From contig OZ245920.1 of NCBI GenBank assembly GCA_965229685.1, positions 434,001-498,000 on the forward strand: a DNA stretch of 64,000 nt. Direction: 5' to 3'. Below are positions 34,756 through 43,830 of the stretch, piece after piece. The notes under the pieces were generated by a model, which searched no databases, was not told the origin of the DNA, and was given only the letters and a program-made list of their open reading frames with translations. The first letter of the stretch is position 1. The number at the start of each line of letters is the position of its first letter. Position numbers and translations under genes: made by a program. The stretch is from Pacificispira sp033344895 (GTDB lineage: Bacteria; Pseudomonadota; Alphaproteobacteria; UBA8366; Aestuariispiraceae).

Positions 34756-36122
34756 GTCGGAAAACTCTGGTCGCTCTCGTCGCGCTGGCGCTGACCGCAC
34801 GTTTGGCCCATCTCCTTTTCCTATGGAGCAGCGGAACGGGATTCCTTATCGAGGACAGTTCGCTCTACCTCGACATCGCCCGCTGGATGCGCGAGTCCGG
34901 AGTGCTTCTCGCCGGCAGTTCAGACGGGTTGGCCCCGCCAGTGACCGATCGGATGTATGGTTATGTGCTCTTCCTGTCGGTCGTGGGGTGGCTGGCTGGC
35001 GGCGTTCCTACCATTGCGGTGGTCTGTATTCAGGCCGCCGCGGATTGCGTAACCGTACTGTGTGTGGCTTGTGCGGCGGCTCGATTGGGTCCCCGTGTTG
35101 GGACGGCGGCAGGTATCCTTGCGGCGATCTGGCCCAATTTGATTCTGCATAGCGGTCTGATCCTTACGGATACCTTGTCCGTCGCTCTTATGTCCGTCGC
35201 AATGCTCTCTTTCATTCTCTTTGCCGAAAAACCGACCTGGGCTCGCGCCCTGGCGATCGGGGGGGCGTTCGGTGCATCCCTTGCCGTACGCCACGGTCTG
35301 TTGCCTCTGGCCCCGTTGATTGCCGCCTTGATGGTCTGGATCGTGGTCCGCCACGAAAATGGGAAGGACCGAATAGTACGGGCGTTTGGGGTGGCTATGG
35401 TGATGCTGATGCTGGTCGCGGTTTTCCTGGCACCGCAAATCGTCCGGCATTGGGATCGGGCCGGTGGAGTGGCCTTTACCACTCAGTCGGGGCCGCACTT
35501 CCTCTATTGGGTTGCGGCGGAAAGCGCATCCGAGCTGAACGGTGGATCCCGCGCGGATTGGGCAAGCAACTACGATGAACGGATCAATCGTCGAATTGCG
35601 GAGCAGTCGACACCGCCGAACCCGTTCGAGATATCCAGTATGCGGACGAATTTGGCATTTGAACTCCTATCGCAAATGCCAACCATCGGGCTGGTAAAGA
35701 TCTGGGTTCGAAGCGGTATCGTGAATCTGTTTGCACCCAGCCTTGCCTTTCATCCATGGACGCGGGCGCAGAAGCAGGATTCCTTCGATGCCGCCGCGCA
35801 GGGAAATGGTTTGGTCAGCACGGCCATCTCGTTTGTCTCCAATCAGCCCGCCCGCTACACGGCCGTGGTTTTGCCGGCGATGGTCGCTGCAGCCGCGACA
35901 GCGATGTTGGCCGCTGTCGGGCTGTTTGCCTGCTTCCGGCACTTTCCCGGGTTTACCGCGATCTCTGTAGGATACGTCGCCTATGTCCTGGTCCTGACCG
36001 GGCCGGTTATCGGGGCGAAGTATGCTTTGCCGGCTGACCCGGTGCTAATCGTGTGGACGGCGATGGGGCTTTGCGTTCTTGGAGGTCTAATCCATAGGCG
36101 ATTGGGTTCTGCCGCCGCTTAG
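34749..36122 (+). CDS. GT-C-type membrane glycosyltransferase (second copy)
   Basis: 457 residues from the ATG at 34749, which overlaps the preceding gene. The same architecture: a first hydrophobic segment (LVALVALALTARLAHLLFLW), an acidic loop (LIEDSSLYLDIARWMRESG, then TDRMYGYVLFLSVVGWLAG), about 10 further membrane segments, and a soluble insertion around DWASNYDERINRRIAEQ. Its similarity in plan to 33346-34755 suggests an old duplication or a heteromeric pair. It is the last gene of the + strand run and is followed by a strong terminator. Confidence 0.7.
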   Translation: MLSRKTLVALVALALTARLAHLLFLWSSGTGFLIEDSSLYLDIARWMRESGVLLAGSSDGLAPPVTDRMYGYVLFLSVVGWLAGGVPTIAVVCIQAAADCVTVLCVACAAARLGPRVGTAAGILAAIWPNLILHSGLILTDTLSVALMSVAMLSFILFAEKPTWARALAIGGAFGASLAVRHGLLPLAPLIAALMVWIVVRHENGKDRIVRAFGVAMVMLMLVAVFLAPQIVRHWDRAGGVAFTTQSGPHFLYWVAAESASELNGGSRADWASNYDERINRRIAEQSTPPNPFEISSMRTNLAFELLSQMPTIGLVKIWVRSGIVNLFAPSLAFHPWTRAQKQDSFDAAAQGNGLVSTAISFVSNQPARYTAVVLPAMVAAAATAMLAAVGLFACFRHFPGFTAISVGYVAYVLVLTGPVIGAKYALPADPVLIVWTAMGLCVLGGLIHRRLGSAAA

Positions 36123-36152
36123 CATTGCACCGGTCGACATTTCAGACGTCCA

Positions 36153-36190
36153 AAAGCCGCCATTTCCCAATGGCGGCTTTCTTATTCTGA
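36153..36190. terminator. Strong intrinsic terminator between convergent genes
   Basis: A perfect 12-bp stem, AAAGCCGCCATT at 36153-36164 and AATGGCGGCTTT at 36169-36180, encloses a TCCC tetraloop. On the + strand it is followed by TTTCTTATTCT; on the - strand the A-rich left flank gives a short U-run, so it can work in both directions. It lies 30 bases after the last glycan gene and 13 bases from the stop of the convergent 1100-residue protein. Confidence 0.9.
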
Positions 36191-36193
36191 ACC

Positions 36194-39100
36194 CTATCGG
36201 TTCTGCATGAGGTCACGATACAGCTCGTGGAACGAGGCCTCCGCCGAGGACAAGGAATAATGGTCGCATATGACAGATCGGGCTAAGGCACGACGAGCCG
36301 ACAGAGCAGCGTCATCCAAGTCGCGAAACTCTGCGATCGCCGTCTGGAGCGCCTTTGGGTCGGAGGGTGGGATCAACCATCCCGTATCCCGTACGATATA
36401 GGCGGAATCGCCGACATCGGTCGCGATCGGAACCAGTCCGGTCGCCATACCCTCCGCGACCGCGTTCGAAAAGCCTTCGCCGTATGCCGAACTCGAAACG
36501 ACAGAATCCGCGATCTGAAGGATACTGGGAACATCAGAACGTTGTCCCAGTGCTACGACCCGTTCGCGCCCGGCAAACGCCTCTGTACCACGCCCGACGA
36601 CGACCAACCACACACCAGGCACATTCTCGACGGCTGAAATCAGTCCGTCGTAGTTCTTCATCGGGTCGACTCGGGCAACCTGTATCAGCACCCGGGCGTT
36701 CGCGGGGATTCCAAACTCTTCCCGAAGTGATCCGCGAAGATCGGGGCGCGGACTGAAACGGTCTATGTCGATCCCATTGTGCAAAACCTCAAAGCGGCGT
36801 GGCTTGTAGCCTAGATCGGCGTGAACCCGCTTTCCGGTGTGGGAGTTGGCGGTCACGACATCCGGCAGGGAGGAAAGCCAACGACAGACTGATATCACGG
36901 CACGGAGGCGCCACCCGTAGCGCGACAGGTCCATGTCGGAACATCTGATGCCCCAGATCAGAGCCGTAGCATGGCGGCGGCCGGACAAGTAGAGAGCTGC
37001 TAACGCGATCAGGTCGCCATGGTACATCCAACCCTGCACGATATGTGGTTTCTCGCGACGAATGAGCCGGGCCAAGCGCCACAGGCCTGAAATGCTGGGG
37101 CGTGCGTTGCTGAAGCCAAGATCGTGGACGGAAGCACCGGTTTCTTCGACCTCCCGCTTCAGCAAACCGTTTGGCAGCAGAGAAATGACGGTGGGCTGTA
37201 TGGTTTGTCGGCGCGCGCGCATCAATCCCCAAAGCATGGTCTCCGCGCCTCCGCGGTTCAGCGACGTGATGACATGAAAAATCCGGATTGTTTCCGAGGC
37301 GCCTCGTGCGATCCCGCCACGCCATGACGGCGCCAATCCGAGTGACGCGCCGAGAAACAGCCAGAAAATTCTTTGGTACGAAATGTCGTGGGCAAAACTG
37401 AACAGGACAAAAGCAAAGCAGATCGTGAGTATCAGTGCGTTTCGGCTGTCCGACCAGCGGGGACGGTACTTCCAGACATGGTACAGGCCGTAGCACGGCA
37501 GAGCGGCGGCAATTGCGAATCCGACGATACCGAATTCGGTGAGGATCCAGACCGGCGTTGCGTGAATCACCAGACTGCCGCCATCGAAACTCACGGCCCG
37601 ATGCACAAACGCGCCGAGCCCGGCACCGAAAATCGGTGCCTCCCTCCATAAGTCGAAGGCGCTACTGACACTGAACAGACGTTCCAATTGACCGCGCGTA
37701 TCGAAGCTCGCAATTCCGCGAGACACAGCGGTACCGGCTTGAACTTCATCGGCCGGGAACAAGCCGGGCAGCGCCCAGACGATGGCATAAAGCAGAACGG
37801 CGGCAAGCAGAGACTGGGCCAGAAATCGCAGCGATACGATGCGGAGAAAGCTGCACAGGACGATGATCATAAGGCCGACGCCGATACCGGTCTTTGATGA
37901 GGATTGCCACAATCCGAACAGCAAAACCCCCGTCAATATGGGCCAGGTGAACCGACGCAGCGGGATAGCCGAACCGGGCCGCCAATAGGCAAAACTACAG
38001 CATAACGCCGCGAGCAGTTGAAACGCATAGGCATTACGGTTGGCGGCGAAGCCCTCGAACTCAGCTGCCAGGGACAGCGGCGCATCAAACATCCGCCATG
38101 CGATCTGGTGCGCGAGATTTGCCAATGTAACGACCACGGCGGTGGCTATTACAAAGTCACTGAGGCGTCGTAGCCCCCGGCGTCCCCAAAGGCTTGCGAG
38201 CGCGCATCCGGCCAGAAAATAACCCAGTATAAACAGCCATCCGATCAGACGGTTATTCAATGCCCAAGGAGTTACGCCGAACCGATCCGCGCCGATCAGG
38301 AAGCCGATCGAGATCATTGCAGTCAGGGCGATTAGCCACATCGCTACACTGTAGGGCATGCGAATTGCGCTTCGGCGTTCGAGAAACAGGAAAACCCCGG
38401 CCACCGTGAGTGCAAGAAGGGCGAACGGGTCGGCGAGATTTACCGTGATCTCCGCACCGCTCAATGTGGTTCTCACCTGGAAGTACAGCAGTACGGCGGC
38501 GCTGATTCCCAGCAGAGGGGCCAGTCGCCGATCAGCGATCTGCGCGTGCACATTAGCGCCCGTCGACCGGTCCGCCGCTGGTACCGCAGGAGAAGGGTCC
38601 GATTGCGGAAACAGTAGTATCGAACCGGAAATCAAAACAGAAACGGTCGACAGTAATCCCACTGCGACAGAGATTGCGACGGCGTCCCCAGCCGATACGC
38701 CCAGTAAGCCCAACACCCATACAGATGTCACTTCGCGGACACCCCAACCGTTTACACTGATAGGCAAACTGGCGGCGAAAGTCACAATGGTGGCGGCTGC
38801 GAAACTCGACATGAAATCAATGCTGGGTTCTGTCGAAACAACTGCCAATGCGAAAACAACGATCGATACGAGTTGGGCCAGAAGTGCAATGAGTCCGACC
38901 TCCCCGATCTTTCCGAGGATGACTTTGCTGAAGACGGATTTCATCAATGCAATTTCCGGCTTCGAACGCGATAGGCTTAGTCCCGTCAGGAAAGACAGCA
39001 GAACCGCGGCCGCAATGGTAGCGATGGGGATTCCGTCGAAGATGTCAGAGATTCTTGCTGGCCCTATTAGATACAGGGCTCCGGCAAGGAACAGTGTCCC

Positions 39101-39496
39101 GCCGATCGCGGCAAGCATGATCCGTTCATAGGTGGTAATCAGGGCGACGGTCGAGACACCGACACCGGTGCGGCGGAGTATTGCCCGCCGCCCCAAAATG
39201 GTCCCAACGAGACTGAAAGCGACCAGGCTTGAAACAAGTCCCGCGACTGTTGCGCGCAGTGCTGTTGCAAATTTTGGCGACTTGTCCACCAGCGCCAAAA
39301 GGCGTGAAAGACGGGTCGCCACCAGCAGGATGTTGCAGAGAACCAAGAGAATGATCGCCGTTGCCGACCAAATAGGAAACTGCCCCAGCGAGGTGCCGAT
39401 TTCCCGGATGTCGACTTGCCTCAGGATTAATATCGCCAATCCGATAGAAACCAGAAACGGCAGGGCCTTGCGGGTACGACTGAGGGTTGGCTGCAT
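36194..39496 (-). CDS. Three-domain fusion: flippase-like membrane domain, O-antigen-ligase-like domain and GT4 glycosyltransferase
   Basis: 1100 residues in one open frame. Residues 1-300 form an UPF0104/LPG-synthase-type membrane domain with about 7 to 8 segments and the signature SVNGWGVREVTSVWVLGLLG near 247-266. Residues 320-730 are a polytopic O-antigen-ligase/polymerase (Wzy_C)-like region: SSSKTGIGVGLMI near 532 and APIFGAGLGAFVHRAV near 620, with HATPVWILTEFGIVGF near 645 matching the ligase loop. Residues 737-1100 are a GT4 enzyme (IFHVITSLNRGGAETMLWGL, then VLIQVARVDPMKNYDGLISA, YGEGFSNAVAEGMATGL). One polypeptide could glycosylate a lipid-linked carrier, move it and ligate or polymerise it; this is inference. 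The gene is convergent with the glycan operon and shares its terminator. Confidence 0.85.
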   Translation of the reverse strand: MQPTLSRTRKALPFLVSIGLAILILRQVDIREIGTSLGQFPIWSATAIILLVLCNILLVATRLSRLLALVDKSPKFATALRATVAGLVSSLVAFSLVGTILGRRAILRRTGVGVSTVALITTYERIMLAAIGGTLFLAGALYLIGPARISDIFDGIPIATIAAAVLLSFLTGLSLSRSKPEIALMKSVFSKVILGKIGEVGLIALLAQLVSIVVFALAVVSTEPSIDFMSSFAAATIVTFAASLPISVNGWGVREVTSVWVLGLLGVSAGDAVAISVAVGLLSTVSVLISGSILLFPQSDPSPAVPAADRSTGANVHAQIADRRLAPLLGISAAVLLYFQVRTTLSGAEITVNLADPFALLALTVAGVFLFLERRSAIRMPYSVAMWLIALTAMISIGFLIGADRFGVTPWALNNRLIGWLFILGYFLAGCALASLWGRRGLRRLSDFVIATAVVVTLANLAHQIAWRMFDAPLSLAAEFEGFAANRNAYAFQLLAALCCSFAYWRPGSAIPLRRFTWPILTGVLLFGLWQSSSKTGIGVGLMIIVLCSFLRIVSLRFLAQSLLAAVLLYAIVWALPGLFPADEVQAGTAVSRGIASFDTRGQLERLFSVSSAFDLWREAPIFGAGLGAFVHRAVSFDGGSLVIHATPVWILTEFGIVGFAIAAALPCYGLYHVWKYRPRWSDSRNALILTICFAFVLFSFAHDISYQRIFWLFLGASLGLAPSWRGGIARGASETIRIFHVITSLNRGGAETMLWGLMRARRQTIQPTVISLLPNGLLKREVEETGASVHDLGFSNARPSISGLWRLARLIRREKPHIVQGWMYHGDLIALAALYLSGRRHATALIWGIRCSDMDLSRYGWRLRAVISVCRWLSSLPDVVTANSHTGKRVHADLGYKPRRFEVLHNGIDIDRFSPRPDLRGSLREEFGIPANARVLIQVARVDPMKNYDGLISAVENVPGVWLVVVGRGTEAFAGRERVVALGQRSDVPSILQIADSVVSSSAYGEGFSNAVAEGMATGLVPIATDVGDSAYIVRDTGWLIPPSDPKALQTAIAEFRDLDDAALSARRALARSVICDHYSLSSAEASFHELYRDLMQNR

Positions 39497-39696
39497 ATGG
39501 GCTGAGCCCCAGAATAGTGTCGGCGGATCGGCGTTTGGACCTTACTTACCGGAAGGCCGCTTCCCCCGGCAAGCCGCAACTGGGAGCGAGGGGCAGCCCC
39601 GGTCTTGTCTATTGTCTGATAACGCGTCATCAAGTCGGCACAGTTGCGGGCCGCGGCAAAAATGCTCTGGCCTTGGGGTAAGCAAGAGAGGTTGAT

Positions 39697-40644
39697 ATGA
39701 AGATACTCCTGGTCAGCCAGGCGGATTCTGCAGAATCTTGGGGGCAGGGATTACGAGCGACGAACCTCCCGTTGCCGCTGGAGATCTGGCCGGATATGGC
39801 AGTGCCGGAGGAAATTCGTTATGCGATCGCCGCAAAACCACCGGCCGGCCTGCTGGCCTCGTTGCCGAATCTGCGTGCCATCCTGTCGCTTTGGGCCGGG
39901 GTTGATCACATAACGTCGGACCCGGACTGGCCGCAACACATCCCCATCTATCGCATGATTGAACCAGGTTTGACCGGGGGGATGGTCGAATTCGTGCTGT
40001 CCCAGGTTCTGAACCTGCATTTGAACAATTACGAAATCACTGAGGCGCAGCGCCGGAAGGACTGGCTGCGGGAGCCGCGCGGCGCTTTCGGTCTGGAACC
40101 GTTGGTCGGTGACCGGACTGTCGGCGTGCTGGGGCTTGGCGAGATGGGGCGGAACTCGGCCGAGATGTTGCGGCGAGTTGGGTTCAAGGTGATCGGATGG
40201 TCGCGCCGCCAGAAAACGTTGGATGGCATTGAATGTCTGAGCGGAACAGACGGGCTCGATACGCTTCTGTCATGCAGTGACATACTGGTAAATCTGTTGC
40301 CCTTGACGCCGGAAACGAACGGCCTGTTGAACGCCGACATGCTTCGGAAGTTGCCGCGAGGCGCGGGACTGATCAACACGGGTAGAGGACAGCATATTGT
40401 CGATGCCGACCTAATTGCCGTTTTGGACGAGGGACATCTTTCACGGGCTGTTTTGGATGTCTTTGATACGGAACCCTTACCTCAGGATCATCCCTTCTGG
40501 ACCCACCCCAGGGTCACCGTCTATCCGCATATCGCCAGCGTAACACGCGTTAAGACCGGAGTGGCGTCCTTGGCACGGTCACTGGAACTGCTTGAATCGG
40601 GTGAAACGCCGGCGGGCTATTTCGATCCCGATCGCGGTTACTGA
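39697..40644 (+). CDS. ghrA: Glyoxylate/hydroxypyruvate reductase A-like D-2-hydroxyacid dehydrogenase
   Basis: 315 residues, the normal length of GhrA-type enzymes. NAD(P)-binding motif TVGVLGLGEMGRNSAEML near 144-161; catalytic Arg in LINTGRGQHIVDADL, Glu in DVFDTEPLP and His in VYPHIASVT. The N-terminal SLWAGVDHI is typical of the GhrA branch. It reduces glyoxylate or hydroxypyruvate with NADPH. GAGAGG lies 6 bases before the ATG. It is divergent from the big fusion gene (200-base gap) and convergent with rluA, with a 7-base overlap at the stops. Confidence 0.87.
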   Translation: MKILLVSQADSAESWGQGLRATNLPLPLEIWPDMAVPEEIRYAIAAKPPAGLLASLPNLRAILSLWAGVDHITSDPDWPQHIPIYRMIEPGLTGGMVEFVLSQVLNLHLNNYEITEAQRRKDWLREPRGAFGLEPLVGDRTVGVLGLGEMGRNSAEMLRRVGFKVIGWSRRQKTLDGIECLSGTDGLDTLLSCSDILVNLLPLTPETNGLLNADMLRKLPRGAGLINTGRGQHIVDADLIAVLDEGHLSRAVLDVFDTEPLPQDHPFWTHPRVTVYPHIASVTRVKTGVASLARSLELLESGETPAGYFDPDRGY

Positions 40645-41354
40645 CGGACCACACTCCACCCGCAGCGGCCGAACGCTGCCTGCATCGCGGCCGGTATCGG
40701 CGCAGTGGCAGAGACTGCACTCTTCTTGGGGTAGAGGGGCAGTTCGATCGATCGCGCGTGCAGGTGCAGCGGTATGCCGGAATCTGCGCGCCGGTCTTCG
40801 GCAGTTCCGTACCAGGGGTCGCCCAGGATCGGAAATCCGGACTGGGCGCAATGGACGCGAATCTGGTGTGTGCGTCCGGTTCTGGGCGACAGTTCGAGCC
40901 AGCACAGACCATCTTCCGACAGGCCCGCGACCCGAAAATCCGTCACGGCTTCCTGGCCTTCCCTGTCCACCACCATGCGCCAGCCGCCGGACTTCGTCGA
41001 TGTCTTGAGCAGGGGGAAGTCAATGCGTCCGGACTTCTCCGCCGGCATTCCGCGGACCACGGCCCAGTAGGTCTTGCGCACGCGTCCGTCGGAAAACAGT
41101 TTTCCGACCCGTCGCAACGCCTTCGGATGCCGGCCCAGGACCAGGCAACCGGACGTGTCGCGATCCAGTCGGTGCGCCAGGGCCGGCGGCCTTGGCAGGC
41201 CGAACCGCAGCGCGTCGAACTGATCCTCCATCGAAGGTCCGCCCGAGGGACCGGCGTGAACCGGAACACCGGCCGGCTTGTCGACGATCAGGATCAGCCC
41301 GTCGCGATAGAGCACGTCCGGCGCGGCGGATGACAGGCCGTCAGATGATGACAT
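40638..41354 (-). CDS. RluA-family RNA pseudouridine synthase
   Basis: 238 residues. The signature HRLDRDTSGCLVLG holds the catalytic Asp at about 64. Other family landmarks are ILIVDKPAGVPVHAG at the start, KTYWAVVRG, and the C-terminal LSPRTGRTHQIRVHCAQSGF then PILGDPWYG. It isomerises uridine to pseudouridine in tRNA or rRNA, but the target position cannot be told from the sequence. No S4 domain is present, which fits the short RluA-like (TruC/RluC-type) proteins. It seems to be a stand-alone housekeeping gene. Confidence 0.9.
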   Translation of the reverse strand: MSSSDGLSSAAPDVLYRDGLILIVDKPAGVPVHAGPSGGPSMEDQFDALRFGLPRPPALAHRLDRDTSGCLVLGRHPKALRRVGKLFSDGRVRKTYWAVVRGMPAEKSGRIDFPLLKTSTKSGGWRMVVDREGQEAVTDFRVAGLSEDGLCWLELSPRTGRTHQIRVHCAQSGFPILGDPWYGTAEDRRADSGIPLHLHARSIELPLYPKKSAVSATAPIPAAMQAAFGRCGWSVVRQ

Positions 41355-41777
41355 TATCTCACTCCGTAACTGGCGCTGCCGGACGGTGCCGCTACCCGGG
41401 TATCGAGACGGAATCCATGCTCAGGAGGTTCGTCTCCGTCGGGAGCATCGTGTCTTTCATGTGCAGCAGCATGTCAATTCCACACTCTGCTTCAGATCGC
41501 CATTCGCAAACTGTCTGAATCCACCCACGATTGACAAAAATTCAGCTGGGGGCTTGGGTATCACCGGTTCCAAAACAATCACCGCATGTGTTCGGATACT
41601 GAACATGTTGGCATTTCAATAGATTTTGCGTCAATTTTCCGACTGCGTTAGTCGTCAGTTAACGAAATCCCGTTAAACCTGTAGTAGGTCCACGTTCCGG
41701 ACCTGTCTCGCATTCGTGTTCTCTTAAATCCAGCAGGTCGGCCCGGCCGATCACTCGTCCATCATGGTGGGGTATCA
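41355..41777. other. Intergenic region upstream of two divergently transcribed genes
   Basis: 423 bases without a convincing gene; it holds the promoters of the pseudouridine synthase (-) and the chemoreceptor (+). It is clearly more AT-rich from about 41480 to 41730. A pair of GTTAA-type half-sites (TTAAC at 41659-41663 and GTTAA at 41672-41676) resembles CtrA half-boxes but has 10 rather than 7 bases between the TTAA cores. No riboswitch, hairpin with U-run or small RNA was identified. Confidence 0.5.
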
Positions 41778-43787
41778 ATGTTGACGTTCTCGAATATCCG
41801 GATCTCTCGGCGGATCTACGGCGGCTTCGCCCTTGTGGTTGCCTTGCTTCTTGTCTTGGCCCTGACCTCTGGTACCAGCCTTGTAACGTCCGGCACGATC
41901 TTCGGGAAATTTGAAGTTCTGTCCTTGCAGGCTTCGCGGATCGGAGAGGTGCGGTCCGAAATGCTGGAAGCGCAGAATGCGGTGAATCAGTATCTGAACG
42001 AACCCTCGTCGGAGCTGGCGCAAACCATTTCCGACTCCAAGCAGCAGGTTCTGAACAGCTTGGAGGAGGTGGTGTCGCTATCGCAATCCGACGAACAGCG
42101 CGCAGATCTGGAGGCGGCGAAGACTGATCTGGAAGCCTATCTTACCGCCTTTGAACGACTGACGACCTTGGAAGCAAAGCGTGCGGGCCTCGTCGATCGG
42201 GCGGAGAGGATCGGGACGGATATGGGCGACAAGATGGCCGAGCTGATCCGAACGGCCTTCGAGGAATACCTGGCCGATGTTGCCTATCTTGGGGGCGAGG
42301 TTCAGCGCAACATCCTTTCGATGCGTCTCGCGGTCGGCGGTTTCAAGTTGAACCCGAACGAAGCGGCCTTCAAAACGGCCCAGGATCAATCGGCAGAGAT
42401 GGTCGAAAATCGCGACCGTCTCGTCTCCGAAGTTTATGACGAAAACCGCACCGCCCTTGCCGAGCAGGTCGGCGAACTCCACACCGAATACAACGCGACG
42501 ATCGTAGAGCTTTACGAAACGGTCAGTGCCCGCCGCAGCCTTGTTGACGAGGAGCTGCTGGTACTGGGGGAGAAGCTCGTCAACGCCATGGCGCGTATGA
42601 GTGCGGACATCTCGGATACGCAGAACATGTTGGGTGAGGATGGAGAGCAATCGATCGAACTTGCGATCATTGTCACAGCCGTCGTCGCGGTCGTCAGCAT
42701 CATCCTGGCCAGCCTCGCCGCGTGGGTCATCGGAACCGGCATTGCCGGCCCCATCCGGGCCATCACGTCGGCGATGACGGAACTGGCCGGTGGCGAACGG
42801 AATGCGGAAATCCCGGGAACCGAGCGCAAGGACGAGATTGGAGCGATGGCCGCCGCCGTCCAGGTCTTCAAGGAGAACATGAAAAAGGCAGATGATCTGA
42901 CCGCGCAGCAACTGGAAGAGGCGCGCCGTCGGGAGGCCCGCGGCCAGAAGATCGAAGAACGCACGCAGAGCTTCGACAGTGCCGTTGCACAACTGCTGAA
43001 TATGTTTACCTCCTCTGCGACACAGACCGAGGCCACCTCCACGACGATGGAACGACTTGCGACCGAGACGAGTGAGCGGGCCACAGCGGTGTCGGCCGCG
43101 GCGGAGCAGGCGACGGCGAATGTGCAGGGCGTGGCGGCCGCCGCGACCGAAATGTCGCAGACCGCCTCCGAGATCAGCCGCCAGGTGTCGCAGTCGTCGC
43201 AGATCGCCGCGCGCGCGGTGGATCAGGCGCAACGGACCAACGCCCAGATGAAGGGCCTGTCCCAGGCAGCCCAGAAGATCGGCGAGGTGGTGAAACTGAT
43301 TTCCGATATTGCCGAGCAGACCAATCTGCTGGCTCTCAACGCGACCATCGAGGCGGCGCGCGCCGGAGATGCCGGCAAGGGTTTTGCCGTCGTGGCCAAT
43401 GAGGTGAAGAGCCTTGCCACGCAGACGGCCCAGGCCACCGGCGAGATCAGTCAGCAGGTCGCGGAAATCCAGAATGAGACCGGGGCTGCGGTCGACGAAA
43501 TCGAGGTCATCGCGACGACGATTGACGAAATCAATCAGATCACCGCTGCCATCGCCGCCGCCATGGAAGAACAGAGCGCCACGACGGATGAGATCACGCG
43601 CAATGTGGAACAGGCTGCGGCCGGGGCGCAGGATGTGACCGCCAATATCGTCGAAGTAACCCGTGCGGCCTCGGAAACCGGCCATTCCGCCGGTGAGTTG
43701 ACCAAGGTCGCCGCGGATCTGAACGGTCGTGCCGACGAGCTGAAGCGACAGGTCGAATCGTTCCTGCAGGAAGTCCGCAACGCATAA
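41778..43787 (+). CDS. Methyl-accepting chemotaxis protein with HBM-type periplasmic sensor
   Basis: 669 residues. Membrane segment 1 at about 14-36 (GGFALVVALLLVLALTSG), a helical periplasmic sensor of about 250 residues resembling HBM (double four-helix) domains, membrane segment 2 at about 292-316, and a HAMP domain at about 317-370 (GPIRAITSAMTELAGGERN). The long cytoplasmic coiled coil contains the hairpin tip EQTNLLALNATIEAARAGDA near residue 520. Such receptors steer flagellar motors through CheA/CheW. The sensor has a predicted coiled-coil character and its ligand is unknown. A monocistronic gene followed by a hairpin. Confidence 0.93.
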   Translation: MLTFSNIRISRRIYGGFALVVALLLVLALTSGTSLVTSGTIFGKFEVLSLQASRIGEVRSEMLEAQNAVNQYLNEPSSELAQTISDSKQQVLNSLEEVVSLSQSDEQRADLEAAKTDLEAYLTAFERLTTLEAKRAGLVDRAERIGTDMGDKMAELIRTAFEEYLADVAYLGGEVQRNILSMRLAVGGFKLNPNEAAFKTAQDQSAEMVENRDRLVSEVYDENRTALAEQVGELHTEYNATIVELYETVSARRSLVDEELLVLGEKLVNAMARMSADISDTQNMLGEDGEQSIELAIIVTAVVAVVSIILASLAAWVIGTGIAGPIRAITSAMTELAGGERNAEIPGTERKDEIGAMAAAVQVFKENMKKADDLTAQQLEEARRREARGQKIEERTQSFDSAVAQLLNMFTSSATQTEATSTTMERLATETSERATAVSAAAEQATANVQGVAAAATEMSQTASEISRQVSQSSQIAARAVDQAQRTNAQMKGLSQAAQKIGEVVKLISDIAEQTNLLALNATIEAARAGDAGKGFAVVANEVKSLATQTAQATGEISQQVAEIQNETGAAVDEIEVIATTIDEINQITAAIAAAMEEQSATTDEITRNVEQAAAGAQDVTANIVEVTRAASETGHSAGELTKVAADLNGRADELKRQVESFLQEVRNA

Positions 43788-43800
43788 GTCGAAAGAAAAA

Positions 43801-43830
43801 GGCCGGCGGGTCAGCCGCCGGCCATTTTCG
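43801..43830. terminator. Bidirectional hairpin terminator overlapping the 3' end of the MoaD-like gene
   Basis: GGCCGGCGG at 43801-43809 and CCGCCGGCC at 43815-43823 form a perfect 9-bp GC stem with a 5-base loop. On the - strand it is followed by TTTTTCTTTC (43800 down to 43791), a good U-run; on the + strand by ATTTTC. It lies 13 bases after the chemoreceptor stop and includes the stop and last codons (Ala-Gly-Gly region) of the gene on the other strand. Confidence 0.82.

Noticed and set aside
41659..41676. Second CtrA box before the chemoreceptor at 41778
   Set aside because: The two TTAA cores are 10 rather than 7 bases apart, so it does not fit the consensus.
41723..41753. Possible sigma-28 (flagellar) promoter before the chemoreceptor at 41778
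   Set aside because: TTAAATCC and GCCGATCA resemble the two elements, but the spacing is 2 bases too long and the -35 match is weak.
42078..43685. 535-codon open frame on the - strand inside the chemoreceptor
   Set aside because: Low-complexity Arg/Leu/Gly translation that mirrors the MCP coding sequence; no motif or ribosome site.
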